Source: GCA-2731375 sp964462145
GTDB taxonomy: Bacteria; Pseudomonadota; Alphaproteobacteria; GCA-2731375
Assembly: GCA_964462145.1 (NCBI GenBank)
Contig: CAYWYB010000048.1
Coordinates: forward strand, 1 to 22,535
Direction: 5' to 3'
DNA: 22,535 bases
Position numbers and translations under genes: made by a program. The notes under the pieces were generated by a model. That model worked only from the letters and a program-made list of their open reading frames with translations. It was not told the DNA's origin and did not search any database. Of the stretch, positions 1 through 7,384 are shown one piece after another. The first letter of the stretch is position 1. The number at the start of each line of letters is the position of its first letter.

Positions 1-1
1 C

Positions 2-658
2 GTGGCCCAGTTGAGCCAGACCTTGCAGCGCCGGGTGCCGGTCTATGAGAAGGCCCAGGAAGTCCACTTCATTCTGATCAGCGCCCTGCATAAATCCCTG
101 CGCGGCTCGGACGTGGATGCCTCGCTCTATTGGCTGGCGCGAATGCTGACGGCGGGGGAGCAGCCGCTTTACATCGCCCGGCGTCTGGTACGCTTCGCGG
201 TGGAGGATATCGGCTTGGCTGATCCCCAGGCCCTGGTCCAGGCCAATGGCGCCAAGGACGCCTATGATTTTCTCGGCAGTCCGGAAGGCGAACTGGCCAT
301 TGCCCAGGCGGTGATCTATCTGGCCACCGCGCCCAAGTCCAATGCCGCCTACGAAGCACTGAGCCGGGCCAACCGCGCGGCACGGGAAACCGGCTCCCTG
401 ATGCCGCCGAAACATATTCTGAATGCCCCCACGGGCCTGATGAAGGACCTGGGTTATGGTGACGGCTATGTCTATGACCATGGCACTGAGGAAGGTTTTT
501 CCGGCCAGGATTATTTCCCCGAGCAGATGCCCCGGCAGAGTTTCTATCGCCCGGCCGAGCGCGGCTTTGAGCGCGAGGTAGGCAAACGCATGGCGTATTG
601 GGATAAACTGCGGGGCAAATCGTTAACGGACACGGGGGAGGAGGAGCCCGGATCATGA
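2..658 (+). CDS. rarA: RarA/MgsA replication-associated recombination ATPase, C-terminal part (5' truncated by window)
   Basis: The open frame runs in from the window edge, so the N-terminal AAA+ ATPase with the Walker motifs is not visible and the GTG at position 2 is unlikely to be the true start. The visible 218 residues match the C-terminal clamp-loader-like and tetramerisation part of the RarA/MgsA/WRNIP1 family. Diagnostic blocks are HKSLRGSDVDASLYWLARML, ARRLVRFAVEDIGLADP, DAYDFLGSPEGELAIAQAV, APKSNAAYEA and APTGLMKDLGYGDGY. The family acts at stalled replication forks and DNA gaps. The stop overlaps the crcB start as ATGA, so the two genes are probably translationally coupled in one operon. 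Identification is firm. Confidence 0.93.
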   Translation: MAQLSQTLQRRVPVYEKAQEVHFILISALHKSLRGSDVDASLYWLARMLTAGEQPLYIARRLVRFAVEDIGLADPQALVQANGAKDAYDFLGSPEGELAIAQAVIYLATAPKSNAAYEALSRANRAARETGSLMPPKHILNAPTGLMKDLGYGDGYVYDHGTEEGFSGQDYFPEQMPRQSFYRPAERGFEREVGKRMAYWDKLRGKSLTDTGEEEPGS

Positions 659-1035
659 AGATGCTGTTGGCAGTGGCCTGTGGTGGCGCTTTGGGCGCCA
701 TGGGGCGTCATCTGGTCTCGGGCCAGGTCATGCGCTGGGCGGGCAGCGGCTTTCCCTGGGGCACCTTAACGGTGAATATCCTGGGCTCGTTCATGCTCGG
801 TGTATTGGTGGAATATTTGGCCCTGCGCTGGTCGGCAACCCAGGAAATGCGCGGCTTTCTGGTGGTCGGCATGTTGGGCGGCTTTACCACGTTCTCGGCC
901 TTTTCCCTGGATGCGGTGCTGCTGTTGGAGCGCGGCAGTCTGGGCCCGGCCTTTGCCTATATCGCCGGCAATGTGCTGCTGTCCATTTGCGGCCTGTTCG
1001 CCGGTCTGATGATCTTCCGTCAGGTGCTGGCATGA
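655..1035 (+). CDS. crcB: CrcB/Fluc-type fluoride ion channel
   Basis: A 126-residue inner-membrane protein of typical CrcB/Fluc length with four hydrophobic segments. It carries the N-terminal GGALGAMGRHLVSG block, the PWGTLTVNILGSFMLG block whose Asn is conserved in the fluoride path, and the GGFTTFSAFSLDAVLL block, which corresponds to the Phe-box and sodium-site helix break of Fluc dimers. The family exports fluoride passively and protects enolase and pyrophosphatase. The ATG overlaps the rarA stop, and the TGA overlaps the next gene's ATG, both as ATGA. I saw no crcB fluoride riboswitch, which would not be expected for a gene embedded inside an operon. Confidence 0.95.
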   Translation: MKMLLAVACGGALGAMGRHLVSGQVMRWAGSGFPWGTLTVNILGSFMLGVLVEYLALRWSATQEMRGFLVVGMLGGFTTFSAFSLDAVLLLERGSLGPAFAYIAGNVLLSICGLFAGLMIFRQVLA

Positions 1036-2027
1036 GTGCGGTACAATTAGTGAGCGTTGGCGAGGACGAGGGCGAGGTGCGTCTGGACCGCTGGTTCAAA
1101 CGCCATTTTCCCGAACTTAGCCATGGCCGTCTGGAAAAGATGCTGCGCAAGGGCCAGGTCCGTGTCGATGGCGCCAAGGTCAAGGCTGGCCACCGTCTGC
1201 AACCGGGGCAGGAGGTGCGCGTACCGCCCCTGGACGCCCCGGCACCCAAGAAAAAGAGCCCGCCGCGGGCGGTCTCGGCGCAGGATGCCAAGGAACTGCA
1301 ACAACGGATTCTGCACCAGGACGCGTCTGTCCTGGTGCTGGACAAGCCGGCTGGCCTGGCGGTGCAGGGCGGCAGCGGCACCAAACGCCACATTGACGGC
1401 ATGCTGGACGCCTTACAGTTTGACGCCAAGGAGCGCCCGCGCCTGGTGCATCGACTGGATCGGGATACCTCCGGTGTTCTGGTGCTGGCCCGTCATGCCC
1501 GCGCCGCCACCGCATTGACCGGGGCCTTTCGCGACCGGGATACGGAAAAACTCTATTGGGCCATCGTCGCGGGCATGCCGCCGGAACCCCGTGGCCAGAT
1601 CAATCTACCCCTGGCCAAGACACCGGGGCCGGATGGCGAGCGGGTGCGCGTCGACCGCAAGTTGGGCAAGCAGGCGATCACGGATTTCCTGGTCATTGAA
1701 AATATCGGCGACCAGGCGGCCTGGCTGGCCCTGTGGCCGCGCACAGGGCGGACCCATCAGTTGCGGGCCCATTGCGCCGCCATCGGCACGCCGATCCTGG
1801 GCGATGGCAAATACGGCGGTATCGATGCCACCTTGCCCGGTATGGATTTGGGCAAGGGTTTGCATCTGCATGCCCGTTCTATCGCGTTGCCGCACCCCGA
1901 CGGCGGTACCTTGTCCGTTGAAGCGCCGATCCCGGCGCATTTCCGTACCACCCTGCGCACCCTTGGCTTCAATCCCGAGGCCGCCGCCGAGCGCATGGCC
2001 GAACTGGCCGCCGAAGAAGAATGGTGA
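1032..2027 (+). CDS. rluC: RluA-family 23S rRNA pseudouridine synthase, RluC-like
   Basis: 331 residues from the ATG that overlaps the crcB stop; a longer frame from 987 would lie inside crcB and is rejected. Residues about 16-65 form an S4 RNA-binding domain (RLDRWFKRHFPELSHGRLEKMLRKGQVRVDG). The catalytic RluA domain follows, with LVLDKPAGLAVQGG at about 101-114 and the signature HRLDRDTSG at 140-148. D143 is the expected catalytic aspartate. GRTHQLRAHCAAIGTPILGDGKYGG is the conserved C-terminal block. The S4 domain plus this motif fits RluC, which modifies U955, U2504 and U2580 of E. coli 23S rRNA, rather than RluA. RluD-like specificity is not fully excluded. Confidence 0.9.
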   Translation: MSAVQLVSVGEDEGEVRLDRWFKRHFPELSHGRLEKMLRKGQVRVDGAKVKAGHRLQPGQEVRVPPLDAPAPKKKSPPRAVSAQDAKELQQRILHQDASVLVLDKPAGLAVQGGSGTKRHIDGMLDALQFDAKERPRLVHRLDRDTSGVLVLARHARAATALTGAFRDRDTEKLYWAIVAGMPPEPRGQINLPLAKTPGPDGERVRVDRKLGKQAITDFLVIENIGDQAAWLALWPRTGRTHQLRAHCAAIGTPILGDGKYGGIDATLPGMDLGKGLHLHARSIALPHPDGGTLSVEAPIPAHFRTTLRTLGFNPEAAAERMAELAAEEEW

Positions 2028-2046
2028 AACCACCAACTGACAATAT

Positions 2047-2077
2047 TGGCGGACAGTTCTATTGTGACCGTCCGCCA
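2047..2077 (+). other. Intergenic hairpin between the pseudouridine synthase and the hydrolase
   Basis: TGGCGGAC (2047-2054) and GTCCGCCA (2070-2077) form a perfect 8-bp stem around a 15-base loop. No T run follows, so it is not a classical intrinsic terminator. It lies 20 bp after the synthase stop and 12 bp before the hydrolase Shine-Dalgarno. It could be a transcript-end or processing structure, or a regulator-binding dyad. The dyad itself is certain; its role is not. Confidence 0.5.
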
Positions 2078-2102
2078 GAATAATTCATAAGGAACACCCC
2101 GC

Positions 2103-2990
2103 ATGCCCCATATCCAGGCCGAAGGCGCCAAACTGTATTACGAGGAAGCCGGCAGCGGCGACGCCATTATCTTTGTGCACGAATTCGCCGATGATTTCCG
2201 TAGCTGGGAACCCCAGGTGCGCTTTTTCTCCCGGCGCTACCGCTGTGTCAGTTACAACGCCCGTGGCTATCCGCCCTCGGATGTGCCCTCGGACCCAGCA
2301 CTTTATTCCCAGGACATGGCCGCCGACGATATCGCCGCCGTGATGCGCGGTCTGGATATCGGCAAGGCGCATGTGGTGGGCTGTTCCATGGGTGCTTTCG
2401 CGACCCTGCATTTTGGTATGCGTTATGCCGATATGGCGCGCAGCCTGGTGGTCGTTGGCTGCGGCTATGGCGCCAAGAAGGACAGTGGTGACAATTTCAC
2501 TTCGGAAGTGGAGCAATTTGCGGCCTCCTTTTTAGAAAAGGGCATGGTCGCGGTTGGGACACCCTATTCCCAGGGCCCGACGCGCGTGCAGTTTCAGAAC
2601 AAGGACCCCCGTGGCTATGTCGAGTTTCAGGAACGTTTCCTCAGCCATTCGGCGGAGGGTTCCGGCCTGACAATGGGTAACGTTCAGGCCAAGCGGCCTT
2701 CGCTCTATGATCTTGAAGATGGCTTGCGGCAACTGACGGTACCCACCCTGTTGATGACCGGTGACGAGGACGAACCCTGCCTTGACGCCAATCTTTACCT
2801 CAAGCGGACCATTCCTTCATCGGGCCTGGTGATGCTGCCGCGCACCGGCCATGCCGCCAATCTGGAGGAGCCGGCGGCCTTCAACCAATCGGTGGCGGAA
2901 TTCCTCTCGACCGTGGAGCAGGAACGGTGGACCTTGCGGGATCCGCGATCGGTTTCGGACTCCGCGCTTGTGGCGGGGCCCGATAAATAG
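2103..2990 (+). CDS. Alpha/beta-hydrolase fold protein
   Basis: A 295-residue single-domain alpha/beta hydrolase with the full apparent catalytic triad. The nucleophile elbow is VVGCSMGAF (S95, in GxSxG), the acid is D223 (or D221) in LLMTGDEDEPC, and the base is H250 in RTGHAANLEEP. The oxyanion-loop region is IIFVHEFADDFRSW, with His-Glu in place of the usual HG. It has no signal peptide, so it is cytoplasmic. AAGGA lies 9 bases before the ATG. This is the first gene after the 75-bp gap in the operon, and its stop is one base from the next start. The substrate cannot be read from sequence; esterase, lactonase or 3-oxoadipate enol-lactonase-like activity are all possible. Confidence 0.85.
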   Translation: MPHIQAEGAKLYYEEAGSGDAIIFVHEFADDFRSWEPQVRFFSRRYRCVSYNARGYPPSDVPSDPALYSQDMAADDIAAVMRGLDIGKAHVVGCSMGAFATLHFGMRYADMARSLVVVGCGYGAKKDSGDNFTSEVEQFAASFLEKGMVAVGTPYSQGPTRVQFQNKDPRGYVEFQERFLSHSAEGSGLTMGNVQAKRPSLYDLEDGLRQLTVPTLLMTGDEDEPCLDANLYLKRTIPSSGLVMLPRTGHAANLEEPAAFNQSVAEFLSTVEQERWTLRDPRSVSDSALVAGPDK

Positions 2991-2991
2991 T

Positions 2992-3678
2992 TTGACGGAG
3001 GCTGCCACGCCCCTACGCCTGATCGTGTTTGACTGCGATGGCACCCTGGTGGACAGCCAGCACGCCATCGTGGCGACCATGGCCGCCGCCTTCGCCGAAC
3101 TGGATCTACCACAGCCCGGCGCGGACGCCGTTCGCGCCCTGATCGGTCTGTCGCTGGAGGAAATCGCCCGGCATCTGTGGCCGGCGGGGGACGAGGACGG
3201 CCGCGGACGTTTGGTGCAGACTTACCGGCGGCTGTTTTTTGAACAGCGCAGCCGTGCGGTGGCGCCCGATCCCTTGTATCCCCATGCCCATACGATCCTG
3301 CGGGAGCTGGAGGCGCTTGGCTATCTACTGGGCGTAGCGACGGGAAAATCGCGCCGGGGACTTGACGCGGTGCTTGCCAGCCACAATCTGCAAGACTGCT
3401 TTTTGACGCGGCAAACAGCCGATGGCCATCCGGGCAAGCCGCATCCTGGAATGCTGTTGCAGGCCATGGCCGAGGCGGGCGTGACGGCGGATGATACAGT
3501 GATGCTCGGTGATACCAGTTTCGACATGGCAATGGCGGTGAATGCCGGGGTGACACCGGTGGGCGTGTCTTGGGGTTATCACGGTGTGGATGCCCTGCAA
3601 GACGCCGGAGCGCGCCTGATCTTGAACGATTTTCGCGAACTGCCGGCATTCGTGAGCGGACACTGGCCGGGGTCATGA
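2992..3678 (+). CDS. HAD-superfamily (subfamily IA) hydrolase, phosphoglycolate phosphatase-like
   Basis: 228 residues if read from the TTG at 2992, one base after the hydrolase stop. The upstream in-frame ATG (2851) would add 47 residues encoded inside the hydrolase gene that do not resemble the family. HAD motif I is VFDCDGTLVDS, with nucleophile D14 and acid D16. Motif II is the Thr of GVATGKSRRG, motif III is the Lys of GKPHPG, and motif IV is GDTSFDM. The alpha-helical cap between motifs I and II is typical of the Gph/PGMB class. It probably dephosphorylates a small phosphometabolite; the substrate is unknown. Translation is probably coupled to the upstream hydrolase. The stop overlaps the asmA-like start as ATGA. 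Confidence 0.85.
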   Translation: MTEAATPLRLIVFDCDGTLVDSQHAIVATMAAAFAELDLPQPGADAVRALIGLSLEEIARHLWPAGDEDGRGRLVQTYRRLFFEQRSRAVAPDPLYPHAHTILRELEALGYLLGVATGKSRRGLDAVLASHNLQDCFLTRQTADGHPGKPHPGMLLQAMAEAGVTADDTVMLGDTSFDMAMAVNAGVTPVGVSWGYHGVDALQDAGARLILNDFRELPAFVSGHWPGS

Positions 3679-6575
3679 GGCGCACTCTTAAGTACATGCG
3701 GATCGCATTGGGGCTTGTTCTGGGCCTCGTCGTCAGCATTACCGCCGTGCTGTATTTCACAAATTTCAACGAATATCGCGGTCTACTGGCCGAACAATTA
3801 TCCGCCGCCCTTGCCCGGCCCCTCCGTATCGATGGCGATATAAAACTTCGCCTCGGCCTGCATACGGGATTTTCCGCTTCGGACCTGACGGTAGGTACGG
3901 GGCGGGATGATGAGCTGGGCAGCAGGGCCAAGATTGGCCGGATTTCATTTGGCCTCTCCTTATTGCCGTTGCTGCGGCAGGAAATCGAAATCGATCAGCT
4001 ACTGATCGAAGATGCGGAGGTTCTGATTGACCGCCTTCCGAATGGTCAATTCGATTGGATATTCGGGCATTTTCTGACCCAAGGCGAAACGGCGGCTTTT
4101 TGGATCGTGCCGCGCCTCGCCGATTTTCGCCTGCGGCGCGGCAAAGTCACCTATCGGGACGGAGATGCGGAGTTCGCTTTGGCGGTCAGCGAATACAAGC
4201 TCCATGTCGTCAAAACCTCCGCCCCCGCCGATATCACCCTTGCGGCCAGCATTCATGAACAGCCTGTCTCCTTCGTGGGGCAGCTTGCCAGTTTGGATGC
4301 CTTGATGCAGGGCCGCGAAATTCAAATCGACGGTACCCTGGAGGTGGCGGACGCCACGGCAAACCTGAAGGGCCGGATTTTTAAACCCCTCGAAGCCCAT
4401 GGCGTGGACCTTCATGTGACGGCCAAAACGGATCAGGTGCAGCGCTTGCAGCGTCTGGCCGGGCTGGATCCCATTCTGCAGGGGCGGGCTAATATTTCTC
4501 TTGATTTGAATGATCGGGACGGGCCGTTGGCGGCGCGTAACATCGTCGCCCGCATTACACCTGAACCAGGCTTTTTGATTTCCGTGAGAGGCGGGATCGC
4601 CGATGCCCTGGCCCTGGCCGGGCTGGATCTGGAGGTGGATATTCAGGCATCCGACAGCGCGCAACTCTCGGCTTTGGCGGGGATGGAATTGCCGTCCGTA
4701 TCACCGGTTCAGCTGCGCGGACGAATAGCGGGCACAATGGCGGATCCGACGTTGAGTGATTTGGATCTAAAGGCCGGGACACAGGATGGTCTGCGCCTGA
4801 ACGCAACGGGTAGCGTGGCCGAGCCGCTGAACGCCCAGGGCCTTGATCTGAAGATACGCCTGCAAGGGCCCGACAGCGCCGCGCTGTCTTCGTATGCGGG
4901 CGCGGACATCCCGGCCCTGGGGCGGTTTGATTTCACCGCCCGGCTTCTGGGCGATGGCCAGGCGCCAAGCCTAAGCCGGATCAACGGCCGGATCAGCCAC
5001 CCCGGCGGCACGGAAATAGAGCTGCGCGGCGCCGTGGCAAACCCCTTGGCCGGTAGCGGACTGGCCCTGGAGGTCGATGCGCGGGGACCCAGCTTGGCCG
5101 GTTTCGCGGCCCTGGTCGGGCACCAGATCCCCGACCCCGGCAAATTTCAGATCTCGGCGCAATTGGCGGGAGATTTGCAGGCGCCCGTCATTGACCACTT
5201 GCATCTGCAAAGCCAATCGAGCCTGGGCGCCAAGCTGACATTGGCTGGCCGGATAGCTCAGCCGTTGGCCGCCCAGGGCCTTGATCTGCAATTTAAGGTG
5301 ATGGGACCTGTTGCATCCGTATGGAAGGGTTTTTCGCATCAGCCGATACCGTCCGCGCTTGCGGCTGCGGAATTTCTGACCGCCGCCGGCACGTTTCAGG
5401 GAAGTACGCTTGCGTTTCAATTGCAGGCGCTGGATGTACACCTTGGCGGCAATGATATCGCCGGCGAGATGAGCGTGGATTTGCGCGGCGACCGACCCCT
5501 GTACAAGGCCGATCTGCATTCGAAATATATGAATCTCGATTTTCTGCTTGCCCAGCCTGGTGCGCCGGAAGCGGACACCGAGGACCGGCTGATCCCGGAT
5601 ATGGCTATCGACCTTGGCGCGCTGACGCTGCTTGATGGCGAATTGACGTATCGCGCACAACGGTTACGCCGCGCCGATATGTTTGTGGAGCAACTGCAAT
5701 TGAACCTGGCGCTGCGGCAAGGTGTCCTGACCCTGAAACCCAGCAGCGCCCGGCTGGCGAAGGGGCGGTTGAGCATGGATGGCAGCCTTAACCAGGGTGA
5801 TTTGGCCGTGCGCTTGGCTTTGCGCCAGGCCGCCATGTCGGCCTTGGGGCCGATGCTTGATACCACCATGGTCTCGGGCAGTCTGGATCTGAGCGCCGAT
5901 TTGCGCGGCCGCCTGACGGACGGGCACATTGATCTGCGAGCCTTGGCCGCCAGCCTCGATGGCGAGACATCGATGATAATTTCCGACGGCCATATACAAA
6001 GCCGTTTTCTTGACCTGCTGGCCGAGGATCTGGTGGTCGCCCTGGTCAAGGAGAAAGCATCGGATAACCGGACGCGCCTGCATTGTCTCGTCTCCAGTCA
6101 TGGCATCAAGGACGGCATGGCGCGTTCGCGGATGCTGCTGTTGGATACGGAAAATATTACCGTTGTTGGCGATGGTCAGACGGATTTGGGTAGCGAGGCC
6201 ATTAACTATCGTCTGACGCCCCGGCCAAAAGATCCCTCCCTGGTATCACTGGCAACCCCTATCAATGTTAGCGGTAGCCTGGCCAATCCCTCCGCCGTGC
6301 CTGATAGCGTGGCTGTGGCCGGCAGCGTGGCCGTGGCCGTAGTTGGCAATCTGTTGCTGCCGGGCGTGGGGCTGTTGTTGCCGTTGTTAAGCACCGGTAC
6401 CGGCGAGGCGCACCCTTGTATGAATGTGCTAAAAGGCGGCAAGGTGAATGCCGCGCCGGCCCAGTCTGCGGAACAGGAGAACCCTACTGGAATATTGGAC
6501 CGGGTTGGCGGCGCGGTCAGCAAGGGCGCTGGCGAGTTATTGAAATTGCCGGGCAAACTTCTGGGGTCGGAATGA
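3675..6575 (+). CDS. AsmA-family envelope protein with internal 73-residue repeats
   Basis: 966 residues from the ATG overlapping the HAD stop. A short basic N terminus and one transmembrane segment (about 8-28) anchor it in the inner membrane, and the rest would lie in the periplasm. Residues 30-120 match the AsmA N-terminal block (FNEYRGLLAEQLSAALARPL). From residue 243 the chain repeats every 73 residues, at G243, G316, G389, G462 and G535, with the pattern G-x-D-L, then IP, then NPL or QPL. The C terminus has the usual AsmA LDLSADLRG and SDGHIQSRFLDLLAED region. AsmA-like proteins are thought to form beta-groove conduits moving phospholipid across the periplasm or to affect outer-membrane assembly. 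The specific role here is unknown. Confidence 0.88.
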   Translation: MRRTLKYMRIALGLVLGLVVSITAVLYFTNFNEYRGLLAEQLSAALARPLRIDGDIKLRLGLHTGFSASDLTVGTGRDDELGSRAKIGRISFGLSLLPLLRQEIEIDQLLIEDAEVLIDRLPNGQFDWIFGHFLTQGETAAFWIVPRLADFRLRRGKVTYRDGDAEFALAVSEYKLHVVKTSAPADITLAASIHEQPVSFVGQLASLDALMQGREIQIDGTLEVADATANLKGRIFKPLEAHGVDLHVTAKTDQVQRLQRLAGLDPILQGRANISLDLNDRDGPLAARNIVARITPEPGFLISVRGGIADALALAGLDLEVDIQASDSAQLSALAGMELPSVSPVQLRGRIAGTMADPTLSDLDLKAGTQDGLRLNATGSVAEPLNAQGLDLKIRLQGPDSAALSSYAGADIPALGRFDFTARLLGDGQAPSLSRINGRISHPGGTEIELRGAVANPLAGSGLALEVDARGPSLAGFAALVGHQIPDPGKFQISAQLAGDLQAPVIDHLHLQSQSSLGAKLTLAGRIAQPLAAQGLDLQFKVMGPVASVWKGFSHQPIPSALAAAEFLTAAGTFQGSTLAFQLQALDVHLGGNDIAGEMSVDLRGDRPLYKADLHSKYMNLDFLLAQPGAPEADTEDRLIPDMAIDLGALTLLDGELTYRAQRLRRADMFVEQLQLNLALRQGVLTLKPSSARLAKGRLSMDGSLNQGDLAVRLALRQAAMSALGPMLDTTMVSGSLDLSADLRGRLTDGHIDLRALAASLDGETSMIISDGHIQSRFLDLLAEDLVVALVKEKASDNRTRLHCLVSSHGIKDGMARSRMLLLDTENITVVGDGQTDLGSEAINYRLTPRPKDPSLVSLATPINVSGSLANPSAVPDSVAVAGSVAVAVVGNLLLPGVGLLLPLLSTGTGEAHPCMNVLKGGKVNAAPAQSAEQENPTGILDRVGGAVSKGAGELLKLPGKLLGSE

Positions 6576-7270
6576 AGCGTTTTTACAAAGATGTGGCCGT
6601 TGTCTCGGCGCCGAGCGGAGTAACGGTCGAACTGGATGGCCGGCCGGTCCGGACGCCAAAAAAGGCGCTCTTTGCCGTTCGGGCGGAAGCCTTGGCGGAG
6701 GCAATTGCTGAGGAGTGGCGGCGGCAGGATGAAGATATCGTGCCTGAAAGCATGCCTCTGTTCCGCATTGCCAATACCGCCATTGATCTGGTTGCCGGGC
6801 AGCGCGGCGCGGTGGTGGATAATCTGGCCGGATACGGCGGTAGCGATCTTTTGTGCTATCGGGCAGCGGAGCCCGAGGATTTGGTGCAACGGCAAGAGCA
6901 GCTTTGGTCGCCCTGGCTGAACTGGGCCGAGGCGGAACATAGCGCCCGTCTCCTCACCACCGATGGTATCGGCCATATTGCCCAGGATGGGGCCGCCCTG
7001 GCCGCCCTGCACCGGGCGCTGGACAGCCACGATGTCATGGAATTGGCCGCGATGAATGATCTGGTAACCATCGCCGGATCACTGGTTCTGGCCCTGGCGG
7101 TCAGTGCCGGCGCCCTGGACGTCGCCGCGGCCTGGGCCGCCGTGCGTCTGGAAAATGACTATCAGGCAGAGCGTTGGGGCCGGGATGCGGAGGCCGAAGC
7201 CCATGCGGCGGGGCTGCGCGGCGAATTCGAAATTGCCGCGCGCTTTTTGGATTTACATCGCGCCGGTTGA
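6572..7270 (+). CDS. ATP12-family F1-ATPase assembly chaperone
   Basis: 232 residues starting at the ATG that overlaps the AsmA stop; a longer frame from 6416 would lie in the AsmA gene. Family hallmarks are MKRFYKDV, VELDGRPVRTPKKALFAV, EEWRRQDEDIVPESMPLFRIANTAID, LLCYRA, LTTDGIGHIAQ, NDLVTIAGSLVLALAV and LENDYQAERWGRDAEAEAH. In mitochondria ATP12 binds the free F1 alpha subunit before hexamer assembly, and alphaproteobacterial homologues are assumed to act alike in the cytoplasm. It is the last gene of the packed operon; the next gene begins after a 114-bp gap. This family is the best taxonomic marker in the window. Confidence 0.92.
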   Translation: MKRFYKDVAVVSAPSGVTVELDGRPVRTPKKALFAVRAEALAEAIAEEWRRQDEDIVPESMPLFRIANTAIDLVAGQRGAVVDNLAGYGGSDLLCYRAAEPEDLVQRQEQLWSPWLNWAEAEHSARLLTTDGIGHIAQDGAALAALHRALDSHDVMELAAMNDLVTIAGSLVLALAVSAGALDVAAAWAAVRLENDYQAERWGRDAEAEAHAAGLRGEFEIAARFLDLHRAG

Positions 7271-7300
7271 GCCACTCCCGTCGAAATGAAGCATTCTTTG

Positions 7301-7322
7301 TTAATACCTAGTTCGGTATAAA
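7301..7322. promoter_or_regulatory. Operator-like dyad and possible -10 before hybrid kinase
   Basis: TTAATACC (7301-7308), six bases, then GGTATAAA (7315-7322) match as an inverted repeat at 7 of 8 positions. TATAAA (7317-7322) inside the right arm could be a -10 hexamer, but no convincing -35 lies 16-18 bp upstream. A regulator bound here would overlap the promoter of the kinase gene. The dyad is seen directly; promoter and operator functions are inferred. Confidence 0.35.
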
Positions 7323-7384
7323 GTAGCGCGCGACCTTCAGGTGTCGCACTTGATGGTAGGCGCGTGTTTTCATGGGACTGTCCG

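Noticed and set aside
655..700. Fluoride riboswitch for crcB
   Set aside because: The upstream sequence is rarA coding sequence with an ATGA overlap, leaving no room for a leader RNA.
2795..3931. 378-codon minus-strand open frame across the hydrolase, HAD and AsmA genes
   Set aside because: It crosses three well-supported plus-strand genes and its product is Arg/Pro/Ser-rich without domains, typical of a shadow frame.
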